DNA of 64,000 nt from positions 62,001 to 126,000 of IMG/VR virus record IMGVR_UViG_3300018080_000112; one strand, 5' to 3'. The notes below the pieces were generated by a model. That model did no database searches. It was not told the origin of the DNA and saw only the letters and a program-made list of their open reading frames with translations. The DNA is from a virus. The first letter of the stretch is position 1. Each line of letters starts with the position of its first letter. Below, in pieces: positions 1 to 7,653 of this stretch. The translations under genes were made by a program, and so were the position numbers.

Positions 1-106
1 CTTGGCGTTGCTTGCTATGCTCATCCAGTAGCTCGTTGGCGGTCTTGTGATGCTCGACAAGCATCTTCGCTTCGCCCGGTTTCAGTCCATCCCAGAAATT
101 GCTCAT
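1..106 (-). CDS. Unknown protein, 5' part only
   Basis: The start of a gene that runs off the left edge. The visible 35 residues begin MSNFWDGLKPGEAKMLVEHH and are helical and charged, with no family recognised. The ATG is preceded by a strong GGAGG ribosome site in the leader GGAGGATTGGACA, almost the same leader as the genes starting at 1839 and 2440. A class A element lies about 40 bases upstream. The shared leader and promoter suggest early expression. Confidence 0.6.
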   Translation of the reverse strand, partial: MSNFWDGLKPGEAKMLVEHHKTANELLDEHSKQRQ

Positions 107-146
107 TGTCCAATCCTCCAATCCGCAAAGGGTTACACTAGATCAA

Positions 147-167
147 GGGCAAGCCTTTTTTCTGACT
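147..167 (-). promoter_or_regulatory. Class A element, copy 1
   Basis: Minus-strand core GTCAGAAAAAAG followed by CTTGCCC, with one change (GGCTTG for GTCTTG). It sits 41 bases before the ATG at 106. Two AGTC words lie 11 bases apart in the other copies; here the second is altered. Confidence 0.55.
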
Positions 168-684
168 ACTCTTCAAGCTCTTGCCACTGCAGCACACAAG
201 GTCCGCCGCGCTCGAAAACAGGTCGCGGAATGGTCGCAAAGATCTTTTCCTGGAACATCATCTCGTCTACTTTGCGCGGACCAGGATCAAGGGTCAGTGA
301 GTACATCCCGATCATAAAGACCTCGTTGGGGTAACGGGTCTCGAAGATCTGAACAGTCTCCGCCCCGCTTGTGACGTACCCAAACCGGCGGATATCCTCA
401 AAGGCAATCGAGGGATAATAGCCACGCGGCTCTTTGGCGTAGTTCAGCTTGCCGGGGTCCGGGCTATCCAATAACAGCCTTGCACATTCCTTGAAGTACA
501 ACCGCCGCTGGATCTGTTTCGCCGCTACGTACCCTTCATCTGTCAAGGTCCCGTGGGAGTCCAGCAAGCCACGGTTCTGAAGTGCTTGGACCTTTTGCTT
601 GTGGAAGGACGGCTTGACCTTCCAGCCCTTCGAGCGGAGCACCAGCACCGCAAACAACTCTTGTCCCCTGTTCAGCTTTTTCAT
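166..684 (-). CDS. Unknown 172-residue protein, possible winged-helix N-terminus
   Basis: Not recognised. The first 55 residues alternate short helices with a QALQNRGLLDSHGTLTDEG stretch, a pattern common in winged-helix proteins where a helix is followed by a small beta wing. The rest is mixed alpha/beta with many aromatic residues and no catalytic motif. Its ATG overlaps the stop of the upstream gene (ATGA), so the two are probably translationally coupled. The DNA-binding idea rests only on the look of the N-terminus. Confidence 0.65.
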   Translation of the reverse strand: MKKLNRGQELFAVLVLRSKGWKVKPSFHKQKVQALQNRGLLDSHGTLTDEGYVAAKQIQRRLYFKECARLLLDSPDPGKLNYAKEPRGYYPSIAFEDIRRFGYVTSGAETVQIFETRYPNEVFMIGMYSLTLDPGPRKVDEMMFQEKIFATIPRPVFERGGPCVLQWQELEE

Positions 685-1046
685 GTATCTGTTCCTTTCG
701 CCGGGTTCGTGATATCCCGGTAGATCTCGAAAGCTTTCCGAACCACTTCGGATTGGTCGCCCGGTACGGCTCGCACAACGGTCTCAAACAGCGCATCACT
801 GTCGTCTTCATCATCACACTCAAAGATATCTTGATCGTGCTCATAGGACCAGTGACGCCCCGTGTTGTGGTCATAGATGTTGATCGTATGACACTTGCCA
901 GGGAGTTCCAGATCATAGACGTAATCCGTAACATCTGCAAAGGTCTCGAAACCATGAAGGACGGCGTCAGCCTTCAGAGCGCCGTTCACAAATTCGGTGT
1001 TGCCTGTGCTGAAAAGGTACAAAGTAAACCCTTGAAGCTTCGTCAT
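681..1046 (-). CDS. Unknown acidic protein
   Basis: About 121 residues beginning MTKLQGFTLYLFSTGN. This start was chosen because GGGAG lies just upstream; a longer frame to 1115 has no comparable site. The middle is rich in acidic residues (DQDIFECDDEDDSDALFE), and a CHTINIYDHNTGRHW stretch could bind metal, but no family is recognised. It overlaps the next gene by four bases. Small acidic early phage proteins often inhibit host enzymes or mimic DNA; that is only a general possibility here. Confidence 0.65.
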   Translation of the reverse strand: MTKLQGFTLYLFSTGNTEFVNGALKADAVLHGFETFADVTDYVYDLELPGKCHTINIYDHNTGRHWSYEHDQDIFECDDEDDSDALFETVVRAVPGDQSEVVRKAFEIYRDITNPAKGTDT

Positions 1047-1115
1047 TTTACCATCTCCCGTTGTCTGTTTGTCTGTCCTACTTAGCAAGACGTTAGCCGT
1101 TTCGAGATCTGACAA

Positions 1116-1221
1116 GGTTTCTGAAAAAGTTAGAAGCGAAGCACCTAAATAGTTAGAAGCGAAGCGCTGAAATAGTTAGGACCTACCCTTTTGGTCCGAT
1201 CTTCGCCAATCCTAACCAATC
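1116..1221. repeat. Direct repeat TAGTTAGAAGCGAAGC in intergenic gap
   Basis: Two near-identical copies of GTTAGAAGCGAAGC follow each other about 24 bases apart at roughly 1127 and 1151, just before a degenerate class C palindrome. They are not in coding sequence. They may be operator sites for the gene starting at 1046. Confidence 0.5.
1175..1187. promoter_or_regulatory. Class C palindrome, site 1 (degenerate)
   Basis: GTTAGGACCTACC: the right arm has one changed base relative to GTTAGGACCTAACC. It lies between the stop at 1222 and the start at 1046. Confidence 0.4.
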
Positions 1222-1548
1222 CTAGTCTTCCAGCAAGGGAAGCTTTTCGATGAATGCAACGGTCTCCGGAAGCGCTGTAAGCCACTTGCGCCGATAGTAG
1301 ACCTTCCAGCCCAAAGTGAGATCTTCAAGGGCACAGAAGGACGCTACAAAGGAACCGTACCAGCGAACATGTTCGGCGGTCTTGTGCTTCGGGTCCGCCT
1401 GATAAATAACCGGGTTGCCGGTACACTGCGACCGGACCTTCTTCAAGTTGTCCAATCCCGTAATCATATCGTGGGCGCGGGTCGCTTCGTGAATGAGTTC
1501 CGGAACAAATTGGGTCTTGCCTTGTTTCTGGTTCGCTTGCAATTTCAT
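1222..1548 (-). CDS. Unknown protein
   Basis: About 108 residues starting MKLQANQKQGKTQFVPELI. AGGAGCGGGATCG precedes this ATG, which is why it is preferred over an upstream GTG-type start. The protein has an HEATRAHDMITGLDNLKKV helix, then a region rich in Trp and Tyr (VRWYGSFVASF, LGWKVYYRRKW). No family is recognised. A class B promoter-like element ends about 35 bases upstream, so this gene may be transcribed separately from the gene before it. Confidence 0.65.
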   Translation of the reverse strand: MKLQANQKQGKTQFVPELIHEATRAHDMITGLDNLKKVRSQCTGNPVIYQADPKHKTAEHVRWYGSFVASFCALEDLTLGWKVYYRRKWLTALPETVAFIEKLPLLED

Positions 1549-1582
1549 CGATCCCGCTCCTACTTCGTTAGGGTCCTGTTGG

Positions 1583-1612
1583 TAGAGACACACTTTCTAG
1601 CAAAGTGCATCC
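1583..1612 (-). promoter_or_regulatory. Class B promoter-like element, copy 1
   Basis: Minus strand carries the conserved GTGTGTCTCTA block, with a diverged upstream block. It overlaps the stop codon of the preceding gene and lies 35 bases before the ATG at 1548. Confidence 0.5.
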
Positions 1613-1839
1613 AGGTAGCTCAGAGAAAACTGTTGTCCGTCCACCACAATCTGATCAATATCAAACGGCGCATGGTACACAACACAGCCACGGCGGACCA
1701 GCTTAGCCAGATTACGAAGCTTCGTTGTGGGCTTGCGCTGGTAGTTCACACAAACGTTCGCCGTGAATCCCAATCCCGCCGCGTTCAACTCCTGAACCAA
1801 TTCCGCCTTCGAAGATGCCTTGCGTCGTTGCCTTGCCAT
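1597..1839 (-). CDS. Small basic protein of unknown function
   Basis: About 80 residues from MARQRRKASSKAELVQELN. The start is set by the leader GGAGGATTGGAACA, shared with two other genes of this region. It is strongly basic at the N-terminus (RQRRK, YQRKPTTKLRNLAKLVRRG), compatible with nucleic acid binding, and ends in a hydrophobic IDQIVVDGQQFSLSYLDALC tail. No family is recognised. Confidence 0.65.
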   Translation of the reverse strand: MARQRRKASSKAELVQELNAAGLGFTANVCVNYQRKPTTKLRNLAKLVRRGCVVYHAPFDIDQIVVDGQQFSLSYLDALC

Positions 1840-1930
1840 TGTTCCAATCCTCCGCTTGTCTGGGGTCACCTTTCGGCTCCTCCGGGTCTATTGTTGTCTG
1901 TTTGTGTTTCCGTGTCTTGTCGTGGCTCTC

Positions 1931-2440
1931 TCAGCCATTGATTGCTTCCAGAATGCGAACCTTCAAAGAGAGGTCATACCAGATCTCGTAACCGAACCAG
2001 TAAGCTTTTCCGCAGTAGCTGAGATAGTGATCCTTGATGATCTCTTGAACTTCTTCGACCTTGTCCGCCGGGATCAAAAGCGCGGACTCTTTGATTGTTC
2101 TTGTATCGACCTGGTAGCCGCTCTTGTGGAAGGTCAAACCGTTTTTGAAAATGTCCGGGTGACACACCGTGGTCTGTTTCGCGCCACTGCGACCGACCTT
2201 CATCAAACCGTGGCAATACAAGAGAACATCGCCAGCCTTCAGCTTGCGCGTGATGTTGGTCGGACAACCGGCGTGCTTCCAAGAAAAGAACGTGGTGTCA
2301 AAACGAAGAGGTTCGCTACCGTAGCGCGGCGACAATCGCGGGGTCACTCCGAGCTTGACGCATGCGGTGTCAAAGAGACGCTTGTGAGTGTATCGAGCGA
2401 TCTCATAATCTTCGGTCGTTTCCAGCTTAGCTTTTTCCAT
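1931..2440 (-). CDS. Unknown 169-residue protein
   Basis: The start has GGAGGATTGGATCG before the ATG and a class A element 48 bases upstream. The protein is mixed alpha/beta: an N-terminal helix, a CHGLMKVGRSGAKQ segment, then a helical C-terminus (ADKVEEVQEIIKDHYLSYCGK). It has five cysteines, but they are not arranged as a clear zinc site. No family is recognised. Its leader and promoter place it with the other probable early genes. Confidence 0.7.
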   Translation of the reverse strand: MEKAKLETTEDYEIARYTHKRLFDTACVKLGVTPRLSPRYGSEPLRFDTTFFSWKHAGCPTNITRKLKAGDVLLYCHGLMKVGRSGAKQTTVCHPDIFKNGLTFHKSGYQVDTRTIKESALLIPADKVEEVQEIIKDHYLSYCGKAYWFGYEIWYDLSLKVRILEAING

Positions 2441-2487
2441 CGATCCAATCCTCCATGAGGGAAAAGGGGTTGCACTTACATAAACAA

Positions 2488-2508
2488 GGTCAAGACTTTT
2501 TTCTGACT
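2488..2508 (-). promoter_or_regulatory. Class A element, copy 2
   Basis: Reads GTCAGAAAAAAGTCTTGACC on the minus strand, so the usual TTGCCC is TTGACC here. It is followed by TTGTTTATGTAAGTGCA, nearly the same as after copy 3. Confidence 0.6.
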
Positions 2509-2551
2509 CTGCGCCGGTCAGAAGATCAGCGGAAAAGGGACGGAGAAGAGA

Positions 2552-2577
2552 GGGACGGGCTTTTTCTGACCCGTCCC
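2552..2577 (-). terminator. Hairpin terminator after the SF1 helicase gene
   Basis: GGGACGGG pairs perfectly with CCCGTCCC across a 10-base loop, directly after the helicase stop codon at 2590. The minus-strand RNA then continues with a pyrimidine-rich UCUCUUCUC stretch. Confidence 0.6.
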
Positions 2578-2589
2578 CCCCGCCGGTCT

Positions 2590-4143
2590 CTACCAGCCGT
2601 TGCGAGCCTTGCGGACCACGATGGCGCTTTTGACGGCGCGAGTAAGAGCGGTGTAACTCCAGCGGTAAACTTGATCCGCTTCGTTCTCTGCGATGAAGTC
2701 AACCATGTCCGCGACAACAATGATTTCAGCGTACTGAGAACCTTGCGCGGCGTGGCAAGTGATGGCGTAACCACTGTCAAGGCTTGCCAGGTAGTGTTTG
2801 AGGTAAAGAGCGTGTGCGCCGTGTTTCCGTGCTTCCTGAGCGGTCCAGATAGCGACTAACCAGTTGGCGGCTTCTTCGTCCTTGCGAGCTTTCCAAGCGT
2901 CCTGTTTCTCGGCGACCTTGGCATAAATCTTTTCGCCGTGCTTGGCGATATCTTCCGCGATGAACTCTTCCATGTTCTTCTGGATGGAGTAGGGAACCAG
3001 ACCGCGATGTTTGGGCTGACAGTTACCATCCCAAGTTGCGCGGAGAACTGCGACCTCTCGTTCACGACCGTTGGCGACTCTCAAGACCCATCCGTCACCG
3101 AAGTTGGGACCGAAGTCAGCATGCTCAACTGATTTGACAGTGACCACATCGGAGTTGTTGAGACCGCCACCCTTGGCGCGACAGATGAGGCGCTCGCCTA
3201 CTTGCGGACCTTCGTTGCGGCGTGGCATGCCGAGAAAGTAGCGAGTTGCGTCATTCAATTCGGTGCGGGTTGCGTGGGTGCCTACGATTGCAGCGGCGTC
3301 ACCGTTGTTGGCGCGGAACATGTTCGCCAGAGTCTCGCCAGCTTGTCCACTGTCCATCCAGGGGCTACGAACACCGGCGCGGTCCAGAATCGCTTGACCC
3401 GCTTTGAAATCGGCTACGCGGCTGTAGGTGAAGGGGACCTTGCGGTTGCGAATGTTGGTTGCAGCGTTCAGGACCGGGGAAGCTTCCGCTTGGCGGTAGA
3501 CCTTGGAGAGAGTCACGGTTGCTTCGTGCAAGGGGAATCCGGCTTCTTCTTTGACCGGCGGAAGTTGGTGGGGGTCGCCGACCGCGATGATTTTTGTGGT
3601 CTCGGGAAGAGCGTTCCAGATATCGGCGGCGAACTCTTTGCCGACCATTGAAGCTTCGTCAATCACCAGGATGTTGCCGACCTTGGCGGTTCCAGGCTCG
3701 CGGCGATTGAAAGCAAGCTCATCACCGAATTCGGCGACCTTGACGACCTCGTTACCATCTTCGTCAAGCTCAACCTCTTCTTCGCGAATCTCTTCAGCAC
3801 CGGCGTAAACGATGGAGTGGGCGGTGACCACTTTCTTGTCTGCGAAGTCAGCGCCAAGGGCTTCTTGAAAACGACCCGCCGCCTTGTGGGTCGGTGCGGC
3901 GTTGGTGACGGTGTTGCGACAGTCGGTGAGAACCTGAAGGAGAAGCTTGAGAGTGGTGGTTTTGCCAGTGCCTGCAGCGCCGGGGAAGAGACAGAGACGC
4001 TCGCCAGCGGCGATTTGGCGGAGAGTGTGGGCGATGAGGTCACGTTGCTCGCGACCCGGCTCAAAATCAAGATTGTAGATGGAACAAAGAAGAGTTGTAC
4101 TTTCGAAAAGGTCGATTGCGGTTTGAAGGTCGGTCGGTCTCAT
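2590..4143 (-). CDS. dda: SF1 DNA helicase, Dda/RecD-like
   Basis: A 517-residue ATP-dependent 5'-3' type helicase resembling phage T4 Dda. Visible motifs: Walker A GAAGTGKT at residues 55-62; Walker B IDEAS near 161-165; motif III GDPHQLPPV at 189-197; a Q-containing CHAAQGS near 463; and YTALTRA (motif VI) near 497. An acidic insert (EEVELDEDGNEVV) lies between motifs I and II. Dda-type enzymes act early in replication initiation and in moving proteins off DNA. AAGGAG precedes the ATG, and class A copy 3 lies upstream, so it is probably an early gene. Confidence 0.88.
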   Translation of the reverse strand: MRPTDLQTAIDLFESTTLLCSIYNLDFEPGREQRDLIAHTLRQIAAGERLCLFPGAAGTGKTTTLKLLLQVLTDCRNTVTNAAPTHKAAGRFQEALGADFADKKVVTAHSIVYAGAEEIREEEVELDEDGNEVVKVAEFGDELAFNRREPGTAKVGNILVIDEASMVGKEFAADIWNALPETTKIIAVGDPHQLPPVKEEAGFPLHEATVTLSKVYRQAEASPVLNAATNIRNRKVPFTYSRVADFKAGQAILDRAGVRSPWMDSGQAGETLANMFRANNGDAAAIVGTHATRTELNDATRYFLGMPRRNEGPQVGERLICRAKGGGLNNSDVVTVKSVEHADFGPNFGDGWVLRVANGREREVAVLRATWDGNCQPKHRGLVPYSIQKNMEEFIAEDIAKHGEKIYAKVAEKQDAWKARKDEEAANWLVAIWTAQEARKHGAHALYLKHYLASLDSGYAITCHAAQGSQYAEIIVVADMVDFIAENEADQVYRWSYTALTRAVKSAIVVRKARNGW

Positions 4144-4196
4144 TGTCTGGCTCCTTGTTGCCGTTTGAGAAAAAATCAGTGCGCTTACAAAAACAA

Positions 4197-4217
4197 GGGC
4201 AAGACTTTTTTCTGACT
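4197..4217 (-). promoter_or_regulatory. Class A element, copy 3
   Basis: Exact consensus copy on the minus strand, 54 bases before the helicase ATG. It is followed by TTGTTTTTGTAAGCGCA. Confidence 0.65.
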
Positions 4218-4617
4218 CTGATCTTTTTCAGGATCACCAAAGAGGATCACCATGAAATAGGATCACGATCTGGGATTGGAGATCACCAAGGGGGATCAAG
4301 AGCGCCCAAGGGGGTCGGTACAAGCGACACCCTTTCTCTGGGGGTCCTTTTGTTGACCTATAGGTCACAGACAACGAGAAGGGGTCTGGCGAGCCTTTTA
4401 AGGCGTTTTGTGGTTTGCGAGACTTCTGGTATTCATCCCGGTCTCTTTGTGCGTTGTAGGGGTGTTTCTGTGATCCACTTTTGGCGGGTTCCTGGCTCTG
4501 ATCAGAAGGGTTAGGTCCTAACCTTGTTGTGTGGGATTGGAGCGGATTGGAGCGGAGTAGATCGGGTTGTGTGGGATTGATTAGGATCTGTTGGGATTGG
4601 AGCGGAGTGAATCGGAA
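4218..4617. repeat. 400-base non-coding gap with two short repeat families
   Basis: No convincing gene. Between about 4230 and 4300 the words GGATCACCA, GGATCACGA and AGATCACCA recur four times. Between about 4530 and 4615 GGATTGGAGCGGA occurs in three imperfect copies, with GTGTGGGATTG twice. A perfect class C palindrome lies between the two groups. The repeats could be operator sites or leftovers of duplication. Confidence 0.5.
4509..4523. promoter_or_regulatory. Class C palindrome, site 2
   Basis: Perfect GGTTAGGTCCTAACC, about 95 bases beyond the ardA stop codon. Confidence 0.6.
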
Positions 4618-5166
4618 CTATTCGGCGCGGTGCAAAAAGACGTGGACCTCATTCCCATCTTCGACAAAATCAACATCCCCATTGGTCTCGCGGTCGTCTG
4701 CATACTCTTCATAATCGAAGTACAGAGCCAGCTTGCGTTGTGCCTCTTTTGGAAGGGTGCTGAACTCCATCTCAAGAACTTCTTCCGCCCAATGACGCTT
4801 GGAGGGGTAGGTTCCAGCGTAGCGGTCAAGGTATGCTTCCGCTTCATCCAGGTAGTACACACCGCCGCCGTAGTTCAGCGCCGCCGATACTTTTTCAAGA
4901 CCGTGCTCTTGAATCATCTCAGCAAGGCGAACGGCGGAATCAAGACCCGAGTACTCACCTAGCCAGCCGCCGAAACCTTCATGATCGTGAATCGCGATTT
5001 CTTCGGCGAACTCCACCGGCGATCTTGCGAGCAAACCAGCGACCGCCTCTTGTGCAGAGTCAAGGTCATGTTCCGAGAGATCCAGCCAGCAACCATTGTG
5101 ACGACCGGCATTGTAAGCGGCGAGATCAGCAACGTAGATTTTCGGGGTGTCGGTGTTCATGTTCAT
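4618..5166 (-). CDS. ardA: Antirestriction protein ArdA
   Basis: A 182-residue ArdA-family DNA mimic. Known members bind and block type I restriction enzymes (EcoKI class) as an entering genome is expressed. The recognisable order is PKIYVADLAAYNAGRHNGCW near residues 8-27, an acidic helix, IAIHDHEGFGG near 57-67, and LGEYSGLDSAVRLAEMIQEHG. The C-terminal third is very acidic (DYEEYADDRETNGDVDFVEDGNE), as expected for a DNA mimic. The length matches the family. The leader AAGGAGCCGAACA resembles that of both neighbours. Its place with the helicase and SWIM gene, behind class A copy 4, fits immediate-early expression. Confidence 0.92.
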   Translation of the reverse strand: MNMNTDTPKIYVADLAAYNAGRHNGCWLDLSEHDLDSAQEAVAGLLARSPVEFAEEIAIHDHEGFGGWLGEYSGLDSAVRLAEMIQEHGLEKVSAALNYGGGVYYLDEAEAYLDRYAGTYPSKRHWAEEVLEMEFSTLPKEAQRKLALYFDYEEYADDRETNGDVDFVEDGNEVHVFLHRAE

Positions 5167-5191
5167 TGTTCGGCTCCTTCAAGCGTATTTG

Positions 5192-5518
5192 TTATCGGTT
5201 GTTGGCGGCGGAAGCAATCACGGCGGCGGCGAGTGCAAGGCGATGCTTGCAGAGAAATCCGTTCTTGCTATCGACACATTGACAGACACAAGAACCATCT
5301 TCGCGGAGAGTGGGGCTGTAGGTCTCACCACGCGAACCTTTGAGAGTGATCCAGGCGACCTCACCGAACGCGAACAAGCGGCGATTGTCCATCACCATTT
5401 TGAAGATATCTTTGGCGCGGCGAACGCGGCGACCGTTGGAAGGGTTATTGTCAGCGGCTTGACGCCCACGGTTGCGGATTGTGATGGCGGCTTGTTTAAG
5501 GTCGGTTGAGATGTTCAT
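5192..5518 (-). CDS. Small SWIM-type zinc finger protein
   Basis: A 108-residue protein whose C-terminal half carries CVCQC followed 11 residues later by CKHR, the CxC(n)CxH signature of SWIM zinc fingers, which bind DNA or protein partners. The N-terminal half is basic and helical (KQAAITIRNRGRQAADNN, GRRVRRAKDIFKMV). AGGAGCCAGACC precedes the ATG, followed by ardA 25 bases downstream, so the two probably share a transcript from class A copy 4. No enzyme domain is present. Confidence 0.72.
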   Translation of the reverse strand: MNISTDLKQAAITIRNRGRQAADNNPSNGRRVRRAKDIFKMVMDNRRLFAFGEVAWITLKGSRGETYSPTLREDGSCVCQCVDSKNGFLCKHRLALAAAVIASAANNR

Positions 5519-5591
5519 GGTCTGGCTCCTGTTTCACGTTGCCGTGCGGCTCCTTGTGCCGGTTAAAAAAACAATTCCCTTGAAATAGTGA

Positions 5592-5612
5592 GGGCAAGAC
5601 TTTTTTCTGACT
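5592..5612 (-). promoter_or_regulatory. Class A element, copy 4
   Basis: Exact consensus copy, 74 bases before the SWIM protein start and heading the SWIM-ardA unit. Confidence 0.62.
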
Positions 5613-5977
5613 CTGATCAGATCACCCTTTTTCTGTGTGTTCAGTATAGGATTGGGGGATTGGCGGGTTCTGTCTTACAAAAACAGTGGGATCGCCCGTT
5701 CTAATAATTTCAGGTATTTGGATATCCAAAAGTGCGCCGGTCTCCCAAGGCGAAACACCAGCCGGGGGCTGTTCAGGTTCGTACAAGATTTGTAGGAGTG
5801 ACGGCTACAAGATTCGACCAAAAACCACTGAACAAAACCACGAAAATAGGTCTCTCCAGCGGGATCGGCGGAGAAGGGTAGTCAAAAACTGTTGACAGGG
5901 GTGCAGGATCTTATAATATACGAAGTGTCATTGAACGTTTCTAGTTCGATCTGTCTGTATTCCCATGAAGCTTCGAA

Positions 5978-6020
5978 AAAGTCCTTGGCTGGTTGCTCCT
6001 CCCCTGGTGACCAGCCAAGG
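5978..6020 (-). terminator. Strong hairpin terminator
   Basis: CCTTGGCTGGT (5983-5993) pairs perfectly with ACCAGCCAAGG (6010-6020): 11 bp with a 16-base loop. On the minus strand the stem is followed by ACUUUUUCG, giving an intrinsic terminator for the unit ending with the deoxynucleoside kinase gene. Confidence 0.68.
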
Positions 6021-6057
6021 CACCCCTTTATCTAGCTGATATCATTAGATCCACACT

Positions 6058-6072
6058 GGTTAGGTCCTAACC
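6058..6072. promoter_or_regulatory. Class C palindrome, site 3
   Basis: Perfect GGTTAGGTCCTAACC between the terminator hairpin and the CCGTATNATA cluster. Confidence 0.6.
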
Positions 6073-6095
6073 TTTTGGGTACAGCGACAAAACGC

Positions 6096-6303
6096 CCGTA
6101 TTATAAAGGGCATATCATAACGACCTACCTGTAAAATCACCGTATTATATGAGCCGTATCATAATGACCGTATTGTTCGGCGGCGACTCTCATACAGCGC
6201 CGTATGATACGACTGTTTTATCAGGAACTCCTTTATGATATGACGCTTGTCATACAGGACGTTTTACCAGATAGGTCCGTATAATATGAGCTTTATAATA
6301 CGG
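6096..6303. repeat. Cluster of CCGTATNATANGA repeats, possible replication origin
   Basis: Within 210 bases about nine copies or near-copies of an AT-rich 13-mer occur in both orientations: CCGTATTATAAAG, CATATCATAACGA, CCGTATTATATGA, CCGTATCATAATGA, CCGTATGATACGA, TTTATGATATGA, CCGTATAATATGA and an inverted CTTTATAATACGG. Spacing is irregular. Clustered short AT-rich repeats in a gene-free gap next to a strand-composition change suggest an origin or regulator-binding region. No replication initiator gene was recognised to support this. Confidence 0.45.
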
Positions 6304-6445
6304 TCACTTTGGCGGAACCACGGGCGCGGCGAACTACACTTGCAGAGTCGTCACTTCGGCGGCTAAGCGTGCGCGGCGAATAAAAAATACAGAGGTTGTG
6401 CGAGCGGGGGTGCCGGGGGTCTGGACGGGGGGCACCGTCTTTTTT

Positions 6446-6500
6446 GTCGTTTAGTGGTCTTTTTGGGTTAGTTTTTGTCGTTTAGTGGTCGTTTAGTGGT
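6446..6500. repeat. Tandem TCGTTTAGTGGTC repeats
   Basis: Three copies of GTCGTTTAGTGGTC or its core: two separated by a short T-rich stretch and the last two directly adjacent, in strongly GT-rich plus-strand sequence just past the kinase stop codon. Confidence 0.55.
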
Positions 6501-6574
6501 CATTTAGGTTGGGTCATTTTTGGTTGGTTTTGGTTGTTTGTTGTGTATTGGGTTAGTCATTGTGTACGTATCTA

Positions 6575-7312
6575 TCAGTGTTTAAGGAGCACCTTTTCGA
6601 ATCGTGAGTGGTTAGAGTGTTGATAGAAGGCGAGAACTTGTTCCCATACGTTAGAGGCTGGTTGAAATTGATCCCATGGAATAGAGACGGTAGCGGAGAA
6701 AGCTGAGATAGCTTGGAGGAATTGTTGGTAAGCTCTTTCGAGAAGGTAGAGGTATTGGTTATTGGGTTCCAGTAGTTGTTGTTCGAAGGGTCTATTTCTT
6801 TGTTGAATCCTTTCTTTCAGAACGTGTACAGGAACATCTAAGTAGATAATGAGATCGGGGTATGGTCTGATAGATTTCATGATGTTAAAAGTGCGTAGGT
6901 AGAGTTGATAGAGAGTCTTTGACATGTTACCGATTTGGTAATTCAGGAAGGCAAAGACGGAGTCTCCATCGGTGGATCTGTCAGTGATAGCTCCTGGTAT
7001 TTCGTTAGTAGCGATTTGTGTGGTAGCGGATCTTTCGAGTTCGAGTCTGATGGTAAGCATTTGAATTTGCATTGGGAAGGAGAAGGCTTTTTGGTCTCTA
7101 TAGAAATCTTCGAGTAGAGGGTTTTTATGTTTGGAGGTAGGTTCTTCGAAGCATTTGTATTCGAGTAGAGAGGCGAGTTGATTGGCGAAGGTAGTTTTTC
7201 CTGCGCCGATAGGACCTTCAACGGCGATATATTTGGGGAAAGGTTTATTGGGTTCATCCATCCACGAGTGAGTTTGAAGGTCACTGAGGTTATGAAGTGG
7301 TTGTGTAGTCAT
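6575..7312 (-). CDS. Deoxynucleoside kinase
   Basis: A 245-residue member of the dNK/dGK family, which phosphorylates deoxynucleosides for dNTP supply. The P-loop GPIGAGKT is at residues 33-40, EEPTS follows near 56, the TDRSTDGDSVFA (DRS) motif is mid-protein, and the lid arginines appear as QRNRPFEQ. The region LERSATTQIA and a conserved YLDVP strand also fit. AAGGAAA precedes the ATG. With NrdJ at 21.6 kb it implies the phage boosts precursor synthesis. Substrate preference cannot be read from the sequence. Codon and base use differ from most of the window. Confidence 0.88.
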   Translation of the reverse strand: MTTQPLHNLSDLQTHSWMDEPNKPFPKYIAVEGPIGAGKTTFANQLASLLEYKCFEEPTSKHKNPLLEDFYRDQKAFSFPMQIQMLTIRLELERSATTQIATNEIPGAITDRSTDGDSVFAFLNYQIGNMSKTLYQLYLRTFNIMKSIRPYPDLIIYLDVPVHVLKERIQQRNRPFEQQLLEPNNQYLYLLERAYQQFLQAISAFSATVSIPWDQFQPASNVWEQVLAFYQHSNHSRFEKVLLKH

Positions 7313-7653
7313 TGAGTGAGTTTCCTTTGTGTGTGGTTGTGATTTTGGTGGTGTAATCCTTGTGTTTGGTGGTGTCTTAGATCATAGCTTGTTTTGTAGT
7401 TTGTGGGCAAGCGGATAAGTAATTTTGTGGTAATTTTGTGGTGGTTGGAGTCGTGGTGTTGAGTATGTTCGGAGCGGGGCGGCTATGGTTAGAGGCGGGA
7501 CGCTGATGGGGTTAGGAGGTGGAACACCGATAGGGTTAGGACCTAACAATTTGGTGTTTCCCATCTAATCTTTCGGTGTTCCACCTCTATGATTTTAGGT
7601 GTTTCAAATGTGTTTTGTGTTCATTTTATCGATTTAGTGGCGTGGTGCTGTAT
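7313..7653. other. Gap with inverted repeat around a class C palindrome
   Basis: GAGGTGGAACACCGA (7516-7530) and its perfect complement TCGGTGTTCCACCTC (7573-7587) enclose a 42-base segment containing the class C site at 7534. A 60-codon minus-strand frame crosses the gap but has no ribosome site and is very proline-rich, so it is not called. Confidence 0.5.
7534..7547. promoter_or_regulatory. Class C palindrome, site 4
   Basis: GGTTAGGACCTAAC; the last outer base is missing. It is enclosed by a perfect 15-bp inverted repeat. Confidence 0.55.

Larger units (their letters stand above)
5519..6574. other. 1-kb gene-free region with terminator and repeat clusters
   Basis: No supported gene. It holds class A copy 4, a terminator hairpin (5978-6020), a class C palindrome (6058), the AT-rich repeat cluster (6096-6303) and a short tandem repeat (6446-6500). 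A plus-strand TTGACA (5892) and TATAAT (5912) also occur, but 14 bases apart, too close for a normal sigma-70 promoter. Confidence 0.6.

Noticed and set aside
5892-5917. Sigma-70 promoter on the plus strand (TTGACA and TATAAT)
   Set aside because: Both boxes are perfect, but they are only 14 bases apart and no gene follows on that strand.
7382-7564. 60-residue proline-rich minus-strand frame
   Set aside because: No ribosome site, and it covers a class C palindrome and one arm of an inverted repeat; most likely non-coding.
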